The translations under genes and the position numbers were made by a program. Under the pieces are notes generated by a model, which saw only the letters and a list, made by a program, of their open reading frames with translations, was not told the origin of the DNA and searched no databases. A stretch of 64,000 nt of DNA from contig NC_044576.1 in assembly GCF_901933205.1 (NCBI RefSeq), forward strand, positions 10,945,024 through 11,009,023, written 5' to 3'. This document shows positions 14,721-27,808 of the stretch, piece after piece. The stretch is from Camarhynchus parvulus (taxonomy: Eukaryota; Chordata; Aves; Passeriformes; Thraupidae). Every line of letters begins with the position of its first letter. The stretch's first letter is position 1.

Positions 14721-16940
14721 TTTATGAGTTATTAAGCACACAGCCCTGCTGAGCGATGATTTTGGAATTATAAAGGTATTCTCTACAGGAATTTTGTATT
14801 CTCTTTCTCCCTTGCCATGGCAACCAGGGTATGGCAGTACTTCAGAGGAAGACAGCGCCTCACAGTACACAATGTGTTTGCAGCTCTGCTTCTTTATACC
14901 GAGTCAAGCATTTTTAAAGTTCTCTTGGAAAAATTGGTTGAATAAAACAAAAGCTACGCAGCACAATATTTTCCTGCCTGTTTTAATAAAAGGATGTGGA
15001 TATAGTCTGCACTTCATAGAATTGGGAGTCCAGAATTCTAACCAATGGCAAGGGCTGCAAAAAGGGTCCTAGTTTGCTTTTTTACAGTTAGAAGGCATAT
15101 CTGAAAGAACAGACAAAAATACTGGGGAAGCAAAAGCAATTTGTCTTTTAAAGACTGATCTGTAAGGACTTGTAGAAATCCTTTATTTTTTTTTCTTTTC
15201 ATTGTCAGTTCTCAAAATTCAGGATACTGCTTCTGAATATCTTACATGCATGTCAGTAGCTGATGCCTTTTGTCAGTTGTAAAAGACAGCAAAGAAATAG
15301 AAGGGAAATTAACATAACTGAAATAATCATGTTTATAGAGGGAAGGAATTGATAGCTGAAGAGCTTCTTTATCCCAAGACAGTAGCATTTATCCCAATCA
15401 CAATGTAGCAGCATCTTTTCTCATTCCTAAAATAGTTAGAATTATTACTGTGCCACTAGGAATTTGATATGCCTGTTAGGATCATGACACAATCAGTAGA
15501 CATGCAATAGTAATGATGAACTTCTTCAATTAAACAACAATTCTTTAAAAGAGTTGTCAGAAATCAGACTGACTTCCATATAAAAACAGCTCTTGATTAG
15601 CAAGAACTGTCTTGCCTTCCTCTTGCTATCCTTGCTGAGACAACCAGAATTGTTTCCCTAATACTTATTCGAACACAGATAAATTACTTGCCTTAGGTAA
15701 CATTTGATGACAGCAATTTCAGCCAGTTAGCTAGAGCAACAAAATGATTTATGTATGCTGGTTTTTCTATCCATTTATTCTCATACAGTAGAGCACAGAA
15801 AACAGGAAGAATCAAACATCTCTCCCTGTTTTCTGAAGTCCAAAACCCACTGCAGTCAACAAACAAACTCCAAAGTGTCTTCAGCAAACTGGAGAACAAG
15901 ATTGAGAACATCTCTGCTCTCATCCTTCTTTCAGTATTCTTAACATGAAAAAAAAGTGAGACAAGTGAAACAAATGAAACTCTTAAGAACTGTCTGAAAA
16001 CAGCTTTTAGGCTTTCTAAGCAGTGTGACAGAAAATCAGGGAAAGAATTTTATTCTCAGATATTAGTAAATGGAATTCCCAAGAATGAAAAATAATGAAT
16101 GTTTCCACTTCCCAAACACTTGTATTGATTCTGGTATCAATTTACTGAAGAACCACAGCCATCTACTCTTACTCAAATCAAAAATCAGAAGGAAGAAAAC
16201 AAATATCCCAACTGTACAAATCATTACAGAATTTTTAGCTACCATTAATTGCTTATGATTTCGTTAGTGTGTAATATTCAAAAGTTATTATATTATCCTA
16301 ATAGATGGTAGATACAATTGAAATCTGGTGGCAGGGGGGAAGTCCCACTCTTCTTCAAAGTATTCAAGATTTCTAGGACACTGACTTTATGAAATGAATT
16401 ACAATGTTCCAAACTCATATTCTGCCCTTCTTCATCAAATGAGTTTTCGAAAGTGTTCAAAGGCATCTCATAATTGTGTTATTGCCCATTGTAGACCAAA
16501 TGCAATCTTGCAATCCAACCCCAATATCTTATTTGGATATTCTAAAAAACATTTATTATTGCCTACTGCTCACGTAAGTTCATTTACTTTTTTTTCCCCT
16601 TTTTTTTTTAAATGTGCTTTATTAGCAGTCCATAATGCCCAATAGGAATGAGCCTCATTTCTCCTGAAGAACAGAATTTCCATGGCAATACACGTCACAC
16701 ACAGCAACAATCTCCTATCTTTTCCCAACACATATGACTGCTGGAGCTTAGCTTAATATTATATAATAAAACAGTACAAAGAGCACAATCTCAGTGGAGC
16801 CTTTAGTGCTTCCCTCAGGTATCTTAGATATTCTTGGTTTTATAAGAGCCTTTAGGTCATAATGTTCCTTAGGCAACTAGAAGCTCTAATTAGAAGCAGG
16901 TGCATGCAGTTTTGGCTCACATTCCCCAAGACAAACTCAC

Positions 16941-16982
16941 CTGGATAGACTCTTAATGAAGTAACAGAGTGGATGACAACAG
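16941..16982 (-). other. Candidate 42-nt minus-strand exon (weak)
   Basis: Read on the minus strand, a pyrimidine-containing acceptor (GTCTGGTCTTTTAG) is followed by 42 nt and then a strong donor, CCAG|GTGAGTTTG. The length is a multiple of three, and two of the three frames are open; one reads VVIHSVTSLRVYP. It lies inside a longer 150-codon open frame (16852-17304) with no known domain. Splice signals this good occur by chance in a window this size, and a 42-nt exon carries too little sequence to identify. RNA evidence or conservation would be needed before calling it a gene part. Confidence 0.2.
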
Positions 16983-18540
16983 CTAAAAGACCAGACGTTT
17001 GCTCTTGCTTCTTTTGCAAAAAATTCTGATGCAAAAACTTTACTGTTGTGAAACCATTAAAATGACTGGATTTGATTTTTTGCTTTGTCTGAGGCAGTGG
17101 GGGTTTGTTGTTGGGTTTCATTTTGGGTGAGCTTTTTTTTAAATTCACAGTGGTTGCAAAGTAAAGGCACATAGTAGGACACACAGTAGCACTATTTGCT
17201 GGTACTTTTATAAATGTTATTACATCAGTACATTTAAGGTCAATAAACTCATCTTGAATCTGACATAGCAAGCAGATACGCTGATCTGTCTCCAAAGCAT
17301 GCAACTGTCCAAGTCAATTAGACCTATTGCATCTGAGCATCCAAAGTTAACACTGAAATAATAATTCTGGTCAAACTCCACAGATGTGGATGAGAAGATG
17401 GTGTAGATGGTTCACATGTGAAGGTTACTCTGAAAAAATGAAGATAAATAGGAATGGAATATTTACATCATGATTAGTCTCTGTCTTAGTGGGGTGTGCT
17501 TGAAGTTTTTACCAATGCAAACCTTTCAGCCTTAATACCAGCACAGCAGCCATAGCTGGCAATATTTGTTCTAATTCCCCTGCCCACAAGGCAAAATTAC
17601 CAATTGCTAGGGAAGGGCTGAAGTTTGTTCATTGTGCTGTTGCTGTTAAACCCAGAGCCAGTTTTCACTGTACGAGAAAGACAGCATGACTGACATAAAA
17701 ATGAAGATATTTTGACATGCAAACTGATTATTTTATTTCTAACCCTCACCGATAATTATCCAACTTTCAATCTGATCCAGCTAAGTGGGAACACAAAAGC
17801 CTATTATAAACTCAAGCATATGGCACTGATCAAAGGAATTCAACTTTCTTTTCCAGGCTAAAATTATTTTCTTTAGTAAAACCAAAAACCAGCATTGATC
17901 TGCTGCTTTCCCTTCATGTTTCGCTTCAGCAAGATAACAGGAACTCAACTGCATTGTCAACAATGGACATTATCTTCAAGAGGAGTGACTTCAGTCCTGC
18001 TACTCATTTAGTAACAATACCATTTCTTTAGTAGGAAGAAGGCTGGATGATTGCTTATGTGCAAGCAACAATTAAATCTGAGAAAAAGACAGCTTTTGTA
18101 ATAATAATCTGGAAAGGCATTATATCATTCCCTGAAAAATGAGTAGTTAATGGATAGAGCGCCTCAAGAAAGGGTTGGCATTGACAAGACTAGAATTTAA
18201 ATAGTATAAAGTGAAACTAAAATTCCAATTCACTCTAAATAACATCTCCTACAAAAGAAACATCTGGTGCAAAGGAAAATTCAGTGATCTGGCATTGCAG
18301 TACTGCATCAAATATCAATACTGGTGTTGAAATGACCATGCTGCCTATGCAAGAACATCATGTGTTGGGATCATTCTGCATGGCACCACACTGAAAAGGG
18401 GCTCAGCCTTGCTGCTGAATTGTCATTTCAAGCTTTGCAGTGGCATTCAGGAGCAGTCATGGCTCCAAGTGAAGCCTTGCTGAGAAAATACAGTAACTTT
18501 AGTGAGTGAGGAAGGGGAGGAGGGGATGTGGATTCATATA

Positions 18541-18570
18541 TCTATGAATAAGAGTCTATGAATATGAGTC
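18541..18570. repeat. 14-bp tandem duplication
   Basis: TCTATGAATAAGAG at 18541-18554 is followed directly by TCTATGAATATGAG at 18555-18568, one mismatch apart, and a partial third start (TCTA). It is a short replication-slippage repeat in AT-rich DNA. Confidence 0.8.
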
Positions 18571-19393
18571 TAAATCAGGCAGCAATAACCACTTTATGCA
18601 CTACCATTCTGCACATAGTGATCAGCACTAGTGAAGAGATTTCTCAACTTCCTTGCATAAATACATGTCTATGCATCAGATACTTCATGTTGCTGCCACA
18701 TCAGTGGCAACTGTATCTTTTAATATATTCATAGATCTTCAGTCTTTTGATCTGGAAAGTATTCTGACTGCCACACTACATAGTTAGAGCTAGGAAATTT
18801 TCTCATTCCTCTCTCCACTCTGGATTTAAGAGTGTAACACACTATTTTCCTGTCCTTTCTTAAGAGAAGCTTCTTTGCAGTGGTATTTGTCAACAGCCCA
18901 ACAGCAGTAGCCCATGAAGAAAGGTTCCAAGCGCTTTTTGCATTTACCTCCTCTCATATGTTTGCTTAGTCCCTCACAGAATGCAGAGCTAAGAGGAGAA
19001 ATATACATTGATTGCAGCACATTGCAGCTCCAAAGAAAGACTCAGCTGTTATTTCTCCCCCCCAGAAATTAAAATTGCCTTTTCAGAACACCACACAGGC
19101 AAATGTGTCCCCCTTTCCTTCTACACAACTGCATCTGAAATAATTTCCTGCTATTGGTCAATAAAAACCTCCAATCCAGATATCAGAAACTCAAGGAAAT
19201 AGAAAGGCTAAACTCACAATCTTACTTACAAATTACAATGCTTTAGCATAACAGCAACCTACTCTTCAAGCTGTTCAGAGAGCTGTTTCCATAGCAGATT
19301 TTGTGCAGCATTTGGTTGAGTGTTAGAAGTCTCTATGTTAAATTGCTGGAAGAGGAACACTGCATCAGTAAGGACAGTTATCATGCATTTCTA

Positions 19394-19408
19394 TTTTTTT
19401 TTTTTTTT
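19394..19408. repeat. Poly(T) run of 15
   Basis: An uninterrupted run of 15 T. Read on the minus strand it could be a poly(A) tail remnant, but no recognisable retroposed sequence adjoins it and no target-site duplication was found by eye, so it is listed only as a homopolymer. Confidence 0.85.
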
Positions 19409-20817
19409 GGACAATGCCAAACAAAATGAACCATTAAACAAACTGCAGCACTGGGGAAGATAAAGACATCACACAGGCTGATGGTGCATGCCAAAATCTC
19501 TCCTCCCCTGAAAAATGTGAGGAATTTGCATTGATAGCTCCAAGAGTTTACATATGGTTCAGTGATATTTTTCATTCCATCGTGATCAAAAATTGTTGAG
19601 TGGAGGGGAAGAGGAAAAAAGGGAAAAGACAAATAGCTAAATATAAAAACTGAACTAATAAATATTAAAGAGGTATTTTTTTTGATAACTTATGCATGCA
19701 AACACATACATGAATCAAAGAAAAACCAAAATATATACAAATAGTTTGAGTCTTCTATTCATGTACTTTGGGCCATGGTTCCCAGATTGCTTATTTTTTT
19801 TCTCATTTAATCAGACTGAGGAATCTGAACAAACTGCTACTGAGCAAAAACCATATCTTCCTGCATGAAAAGGGGATAAAATATAAAATCATAATTAAAT
19901 GAGTATACTAAAGAGAAGGTTATTAAGGCTGCAAAACTATTGCAGCAATAATTGCACGTACAAGTAAAGCATTCCAAAGCTAGGGAAGGTCATGATTAGA
20001 GAGGTCTAGATAATCTTGACTTCACCCTCTGTAGTGTTTTGATCCAGCCTTAAAGTGACATAAATAACACCATGCTCTCTACATGTTCACAACAGGCAGT
20101 GCTCAGTGAACCAGACAGCAACAAAAACTTGGGTTTGGTCTCTGTTCAGGGCAAACTACCACAGGCTGGCCAAAGACATAATGACAAATCACATACTAAC
20201 CAAAAACTGCTTTAGGACAGCTCTGTCTGCCAAAACTTCCCCTCACTGCCAAGTGCTTCACCCCGAGTTTTCACTACATCTCTAATGGAGGAGGAGCTAC
20301 TCTCTTCTCCTTGCAGGTCTCGAGTTTCTTACTCAGCACTCAGCTTTGGAGGGCAACTTCGAGATCCAGTGTAGAAAATCTCTTAAGCCCATTTCCATTA
20401 GACCAGCAGCAGCCACCTAAAACACCTTCCAAACAAAAAGCATGTTTCTAGTAGAAGCTGTCTTGTTCCAAAGCCAGGCAGTTTCCTCATGAACCTTTTA
20501 TAGAGCCTTTGGAGAATCAGAGACATTGGAGCAAATCTGAACTTGCATGACACAAAAAAAAGCCTCTGATTCTCTCAAAATCCTCCTGTCTCAGTCATTT
20601 TCTTCAAAGCTGGCCTTTCTCTCACTGGGCTGGAGTCAAAAGGTTTCTCTTAATTTCCCCATAGGTTTTGACCAGCTTTTATTCTCTCCTATTCTGAAAG
20701 TTTTGGTGATATTCATCTATTTTCTACACAGCTTCTAATGCAGTGAGAATCAAGGGAAAAAGACATTGGCCCATTCAGTAAGCTTCTAAAGGCATTATTT
20801 AAAATTCCTTCTTTTGC

Positions 20818-20874
20818 CAAATATTTCAACCAAATATTTCAATCAAATATTTTCAATCAAATATTTTCAATCAA
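20818..20874. repeat. AT-rich tandem repeat, 13-14 bp unit, about four copies
   Basis: The unit CAAATATTTCAAT, or its 14-bp variant with one extra T, is repeated head to tail about four times. The first copies differ by a C/T change and the later two carry the extra T. The pattern points to stepwise local duplication. No coding or regulatory role is evident. Confidence 0.85.
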
Positions 20875-23809
20875 TGGACTTTTTTTTAATAGAAATAACT
20901 TCTCCCTGTGACCAAATGGGAAAAAAAATTTCAACCACTCCTATGTGAAAGAAACTGAATTTGAGCTGCATACTACTTCATTAAAGATGAATATCCCAGC
21001 CTTTTGACAAAACTAAACTGTGTGGCCCCAAACATTGAAATAACTGCTGAGAGATTAAGCAGAATGCAACAGCTCACTCAGAAAGTAGGGTCAGTTATAG
21101 GGAAGATACAGGAATTCTTATTCAGCACACTTTTTTCCAGTGTTTTGTTACAGAAACTGTTGAATGATTTTTATAAAAAGAAAAAGAACAAGAAATATTT
21201 TTATAAAAAAGAGAAAGTTAGAATCCTTGAGAAACACAAAGCTCCCCCTTATGACATCTATCCTTGGTTTTCAATGACAACAAAAATGTGCCTTACCTTC
21301 TCTAAGAGATTAAAAGAACTGCAAAAATAACTTGCCTATGTAGTCATGTATTTTTAAAGTAAAAAGGGTCATATTTTCATATGAACAGTACAAAAAAAAT
21401 TTTAAACAGGTTTTTATCCAAATCTGTATTTTTCATTGAGAAAAATATTTGGGCAGGACTCTTCTAAAAACTTCGTCTGATGCCTTTTTAATAATGAGGT
21501 AGGGCTGCCATATTTTTAACCAGATGACTAGTTCAAATAATTATGTTTTAGTGCTGCATTGTAACCAGGCCATTTAGCTGACATGGCTGCTTGAATTAGG
21601 TAACACTGATTTCTCTTTTTTAGTACACATTATAGCAGTTCAATTTTGATGTATGTGTCCTGAACCCAGGACAACAACATCAGCAGGCTGTTTTCCTAAA
21701 CCAGGTTTTCTCAGATCTTGGAGAAGCTCCTGCAAATGCAGACTTGTCTCTTGGGGATGGTTGGACACATTAAGAGGCATATTTCTCTGGGATGCACTGA
21801 CTATAAAGGGAATAAAACCAGACCAGCTAGCCCAGCAAAAGTACCTGTAATGTGAGGGGGAAAACCAAGCATTTAAAATAAGCAGTTAAGACACAAACTC
21901 AGAGCCTGAGCCCTCAGACTGGAAGGATTCTTTGGAGGTCTCAGTCCAGGCCAACAATGCTTCTATTGCTCTTGAAGGCAGCACCTTTTACACCTTTCCT
22001 TGTTACAATCACAGAATGTTTCTTTAGAAACATTTAGATATTGGGAGCTAAGGGAAGATATGTTTACATAGCTGAAGTTGTGGAAGGATAGGGATTTCTC
22101 TGGTGTAAAATGATCCAAGAGATTTTATTCCTTAGGCAGGAAATACCCTTACTCTAATCTAAGACAAATCATTGGTCACTAATGGAGACAGATGCTGAAG
22201 ATGACAAACCAAAAGAGTATAACACAAAAGCCACTGAGGCTGATATGCTAGGCCATGTAACTTCTGGGCAACAGGGTATTTCAAGGAAAAGAAAACAACA
22301 AGATTACACCCATAATAGGACCAATTTTCATAGTGATTTACACAGCAAATTGAATCAAGTGGTTGGTTGCTAATGGAATACATTCACCTCAGCAGTATCT
22401 TATAAACCCCCAAAAATTTTGAAAACCTATTAGCCATTTTTTTCCTGCAATTCCAGTGAAGCAGAAGTTGTGTACGTTAGAAATTAAGAAATGAAAGAGA
22501 ACATAAAGAAGGACATCTGCTAGTACTTTTGCTACTAATAAGGCAATTTCCTAAAGAAAACAAAAGGTCAGACATACTTGAGCAGCGACTGAGATACATA
22601 CAAGATACTTTGTTAAACAAATGTGGCTGAGCTTAAATGGATCAACTTTGTAAACCATGACAGAACTCAGTTTCAAGGTCAATATAATCCTTGCCTCCTC
22701 TGCCTAATCCCACTATAAGGATGATGGTTTTGGAATTCTGACCTTTCAAACTGCGTTGAAGCAGCCATGGACACACTTCATAGCGCTAAGACTTTGTGGC
22801 CTACAAGCAAGTGCTGTGCACACGGAAAAACGCCATTCGCCAGCCATAAGTGGCTCTTCACAGCAACCTGGCTGACCTCATATTCAGTTGTATTTGCCTT
22901 GAACACCAACAGAGAGAGTTGCATTTCTTTTACCACACAGCTTAAAATTGACCACTTCAGCATTAGCTCTTAAAACTGGTTTCCAATGGAAGACTAGCAT
23001 GTACCACTAGATGTATCTTCAAGGTCTGAATTTTCCCAGAGATACTTGGGGTGTGGAGAGCACCACAAAAGTAAAGCCACTGGATTAAAGGAGAGAATAC
23101 TGGTTTTTTTTTAATTGTGGAGGAGGAGAACTTGTCAGCCTACACTGCAGCACTGCTGAAAACTACCAGAGTGCTGATATGAATCATAGTGGAGTCAATT
23201 ATGTAACACTGCAGAAAAAATAAAGGCGATCCTGGGGGGTAATGACAGGAATACTACATGCAAGATTGGAGAGGCAATCAACCCTTTCCTGTCAATGCAT
23301 TCGGAGGGGATACTGGGCTCAAGCTGCAGCTCTTCACAGCAGAAAGTACACAGACCACACACAGTGCCCAGCAGAGAGAAGCAGAAATTAAAATTTTTTT
23401 TGGGGGGGGAAATGCACATAGATGACTTAATTTAAAGAGCACCAAATTTTATTTTCCAATAAGGAAAATATTTCTATAAAAAGGACAACATGAGCTGTTG
23501 TGAATGGCCACATGTATGTTGAGGGTTACGAAGGGAGGCTGAAAGGAGGCTGCAAAGAAAATATCACTTTTTGCAGCAAGAAGAATTAATATTATTATAT
23601 TCTTAAAGTGTTGACCTGTTCTTGAACTGATGTAGTCTTGGTCTGACAAAACAATGCTAACTTCGCAGAATACAGAGGTAGACTCACCAGTGGACATTAA
23701 AAAGCAGAAAAGGGATATGGAAGGGGAAGAGGCTCCTTACAGAAAATACACACTGGTTACATGACAATGGTAGACAAATTTCTTAAAAAGTTCTTTCTTT
23801 ATATTTGTT

Positions 23810-23862
23810 AAAAAAAAAAAAAAGAAAGAAAGAAAAATACCAACAACAACAACAAAAAAAAA
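23810..23862. repeat. Compound A-rich microsatellite
   Basis: A long A-run passes into GAAA repeats, then a short spacer, then (CAA)n and a second A-run. This is a typical degenerate A-rich simple repeat. It could be the decayed tail of an old retroposed copy, but no recognisable element body is attached on either side. Confidence 0.85.
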
Positions 23863-26800
23863 GGCACCAGAAAACATTGCAGGCAAATTTGATGTTCCTC
23901 AGGACAGGGTGCTAAACTAATTAATATGTTGAGAAGAAAGAAGCCTTCTTTCCTATTGTTCTATTATTAGATGCAGTGAGAAAAATAATTTTTGAGAATA
24001 AATTATAGGACCTACAGTACAGCTTTAACTGAGATTATTAGGAAGAGAGTAATGAGGTTCAATTTCTAACAAAAGTTGCTATAAAATAGACATCTTAATG
24101 GAGTTTTAGGTTGGTTTATTTTCTTCAGAAGCATAATTTAAATGTATTTCAGTGATAAGACACTAAAGCAGTAACTGTAGTCAACATATGTGCCTTTTCA
24201 TATGACCTAAACTGTACTCCTTACCTTGAACAAAAATGATCAGCTAAAGAATTTAAACCAAAAGTGAGCAAATTTATTAGCTTAGTCTGGGCTTGAAGGA
24301 AAATTTAGGGTGCTTCCAAATTCCCAATAATTTCTTAGTACAGAAATATTGAAAGATGTCAAAGACATGTCAATTAAGTTGTTTTCCAGCAGGTGTGTTT
24401 CCCAAGGACTGCCTTATGCTGTGCAGCATTTCAGAGGCACTGCAATCAAATCCCATTACAATTATTACGATAACACATTGCCTGTAAGCCATGGCCTTGT
24501 CACCTCACCAAAGTGCTGGGCAGTATCTCAGTGGTCCTTGATGGTTTCCTGTTTAACATCTTTAGGAGCTTGGACAGCTGGAGAAACAGAGCACTTGCTT
24601 GTGGCTACTAAGGCATGTTGCTTGTTTCACTTTCTAAATGAACTGGTTACACCTCTGGTGCTTCACAATGTCTCTGTAGCGTGAACCCTTCATTTCCTGT
24701 GCAGGAACCCTAGGTGGGAAATTAGCCATCACATCTTCCTGAGATGGTCCTTCATCATTCCAGGGAATGAATGGATGGCATCCCTTTTATTTATTTTTCT
24801 GAAAAACACTTTTGCAATGATTTGATGAAGCTCTGAGAGGAATAAATATGCCAGGAATAATGCTACTGTTTGATTTACCTGAGAGTACCTATTACGTGCA
24901 GTCTTGTGCAACTATCAGCAACTTATCACAGATGAGTTGCTCAGCATTCTTCTGTGGGTGTTTGAAATAGTTTTCTAATACACTCTGACACAAAAAGTTA
25001 TGACAACTGCACATAACACTGTCAGTTCTCTCACCATATCTTTTAGAACATGAAGTTTCAAGCACTGTGTGCTATTGTACATATTATACTCTGCAGCAGC
25101 TATTTTTAAACAGAGCACAGCAAAAAGTTTCTGTGAGCATGCTTTCAAGTATTAGATTTGACACATTTTACACCTCTCCATGTTGGTTTTCTTTTCAAAA
25201 GAATGAACTGCATGAGAGACAACAAGACAAGCCTGAAATATAGGCACAGGGGGGTTTTATGTATGTATTTAGCTGCTGTTTATGCTTTTGAGACTTATAA
25301 ATTCCACACTATCTCTGATTTCCTATTACAGCTGTGTGTGCAACTTGCACAGTCCTTGCTATGCTTTATCACTGCCATATGGTTCTGAGTTCAATGAATT
25401 AATCTATAAGGTTTCCAGTCAAATCATTGGTGTTGGGAATAACAGGGAAGATTCAGTTATAGATTTTTAAGAATCTCCCACATCACATTAATTCACATAA
25501 CCTTTATTTACCACAGAGTGCCCTGCATGTAGATGTGAAATGCTTTGTGGGGAAAAAGCATTTACTTGTCCACAGCAAATTTGTATCATTAGAGAGGCAT
25601 TTATAATGGGATTTGACTTAATGGAGATGGAGGCCTACAGACACCACGTTAATGCTTTACAGCAGTAAGCTTGTAGCAAGCTTTTAGCACAACATAATGA
25701 TTCACCAGGCTAAAATTATACACTGAGCAGTGCTTGGTTGAACCAGCACATTATGTTTTCAGTACATACTCGCACAACTTGGCAAAACACAGCTCCTTCA
25801 AATTGCAAACATGATTTATAATAATTGGCACTATCTTCAAATTGTGCTCACACTTAAAAGTTCTGGAAGAGAAAAGGGTTAAACTTTCCACACACCATCA
25901 CTGGGCAGCTAGTTTTATGGCTCCCCTCACAGAGCTTAATATTAAAACCCTTGATACTGTTGTTTATGGGAAATTCATAATGAATAAAAGCAAAGTATAA
26001 TGTTGTTTTCAGCAAGAGACTGCTTACAGAATAGGTTCTTATCAGCCATGTACGAAATCCTGTTACATGACCTTGTGGAATGCCTTTGTGGAGCACTGAA
26101 CAACAAAAATTATCATAAGATTTTGGCAGAGTTTACTCTGCATTAGCTAGAAACTTTCATTAAATGCAATACATAAAATTATCAGAAGGGTACTATGATG
26201 AATAAGATGTTCTTACATTTTTCTTTTTCACCTATGGGCTTTCCCAGAGCTGAGAAAAGCAGCTCTTTGTATGTATTTCAAGATGAATTTTAATATGTAT
26301 GAGGAGCAAGAAAGTGATGGCTACTGTGAAAAAGCCTTCTGTTTACCCAAACGATAGACATGTCACAGGCATTCTGAGGACAAGCTGCCCTTAACACACG
26401 CTGCCCTCCTGCTGATCTGAACCTTTGAAAGGGTATCCTACTCTATATAGAATTACTCCTTCACCTCTCTGCTAAGACTATGAGCAAAAGTCTTCTCCTC
26501 CTACTGCAAAGGGCACCTCTCCACCTGCAGATGACTGAATCCAGTACTCTTCAACCCAGGCTGCTCAGACAGAAAAGGTGGATAGCAACATGTGACAAAT
26601 GACAGTCTGCTCAACACAGGATGTAAAATCACATCTCTCACCAATTCTATGAGTGTAACTAGGAATAGCTAGGAAAAACTAGCTACTAAATGGAACATTA
26701 GGAAAGAATTAGAAATACCAATATTCAATTAACCACGATAATATACAATATTCATTAACCACTTTCCCACATTACAGTCCTACTGCACCAAAAGTTACAT

Positions 26801-27720
26801 CCAGATGAACACATGCAGGTACAGCACTGAAAGCAAGTTAGAGATTGGGATACATCATCAAATCTCAGCACTATTTTAATCACAGGCAGTGACAGAGGAT
26901 GACCAAAAAAATAAAATCTGGGAAAGACCCTCAAATATGTTTGGTTATCAGACACATATCAAACTGAAAATTTTTATGGAATACCAAACCTTTTGGCAGG
27001 CCTTAGAGTATGAACTTTGTCAAAAAGCATTTTTATGCAAGATGCTTCATTGCTAGCATGTTCATTAATAAAACTTTTAGAACACTCCTTTGCTAGCTGA
27101 AGACAAAAAAAAAACTTTATCTAGAAACAAAAGACAACTGGAAGAGATTGCTTCTAGACTTCTAGAAATTTGTAAATAGGAAGAAAACCAGCAATAAAAC
27201 CACAACAGCTCTCTTGCAGCCTGCAGGCGAACTTCTGCTCATAATCACTGTGCAGCTTTTCAGTACAACTTAATTGAGCATCCTGGGCCAAAACCAAGCA
27301 GTGAATTGAAGTGACAACCAACCTCTGAATTTAAGTGACAAGAACAAAAGGTGATTTTCCATTTTGGAAACCAAACCTCAGAAATGAATACCTGAGGCAG
27401 CCACTGAGGCTGCAGTTTCACAGCATACCAGCCCTGTCTGATTGCCATCCTCTCCAGACCAGCTTCTGCACCCGCTCACTCCTGGCCACATATTTCAAGC
27501 TTCCTTTCACATTGATTCCCACCACTGATCACACTTATTACAAAGCTATTTCAACATACAAAGTCAGTGGGAAGCTCATCAAACTACCAAAAGCAAATAG
27601 TTCTCTGACAACAATCTGTGATAACAACAAATGCTGAATAGATGGTAATAATGCCTGAAATTGCTCCTGCCCACCCCCCAGCAGCAGCAACCAGAGGAAA
27701 GAGGCAGAAATTGCACTTAC

Positions 27721-27808
27721 TGTTGGGAGCAGATCTAACTGGAGCCTTCTCAGGTGTCAAGGCAAGTTCAAATGAAAGTTTGTTCTTTGGCATTGTCCAG
27801 AGTATGAA
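27721..27808 (-). other. Candidate 88-nt internal exon on the minus strand
   Basis: This is the best splice-bounded segment outside the promoter. Read on the minus strand, a strong acceptor (GGCTTTTTCTTACAG) is followed by 88 nt and then the donor ACA|GTAAGTG. Only one frame is open through the whole segment; it starts in phase 0, leaves one base over at the 3' end, and includes the string MPKNKLSFELALTPEK. The other two frames contain stops. I do not recognise the protein. If real, it implies a minus-strand gene spanning this AT-rich region, possibly with the 42-nt candidate at 16.9 kb downstream of it. It could equally be a chance pairing of good splice signals: an open frame of 29 codons in at least one of three frames is not rare. 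Confidence 0.3.

Noticed and set aside
16852..17304. 150-codon minus-strand ORF
   Set aside because: No known domain and ordinary AT-rich composition with Lys/Pro/Gln runs; the length is within chance for 64 kb. Only the 42-nt splice-bounded part is kept as a weak candidate.
21297..21320. 22-nt minus-strand segment ending GAAG|GTAAGG
   Set aside because: Same reasoning: chance pairing of a T-rich acceptor and a donor in AT-rich DNA.
22005..22036. AATCACAGAATG as a reverse-oriented CR1 tail
   Set aside because: Only about 12 bp match; the sequence that should follow in CR1 is absent. It includes an 8-bp palindrome (AATGTTTC/GAAACATT) but nothing more.
24222..24240. 19-nt minus-strand segment between AATTCTTTAG and CAAG|GTAAGG
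   Set aside because: Good signals but far too short and not a multiple of three; a likely chance pair.
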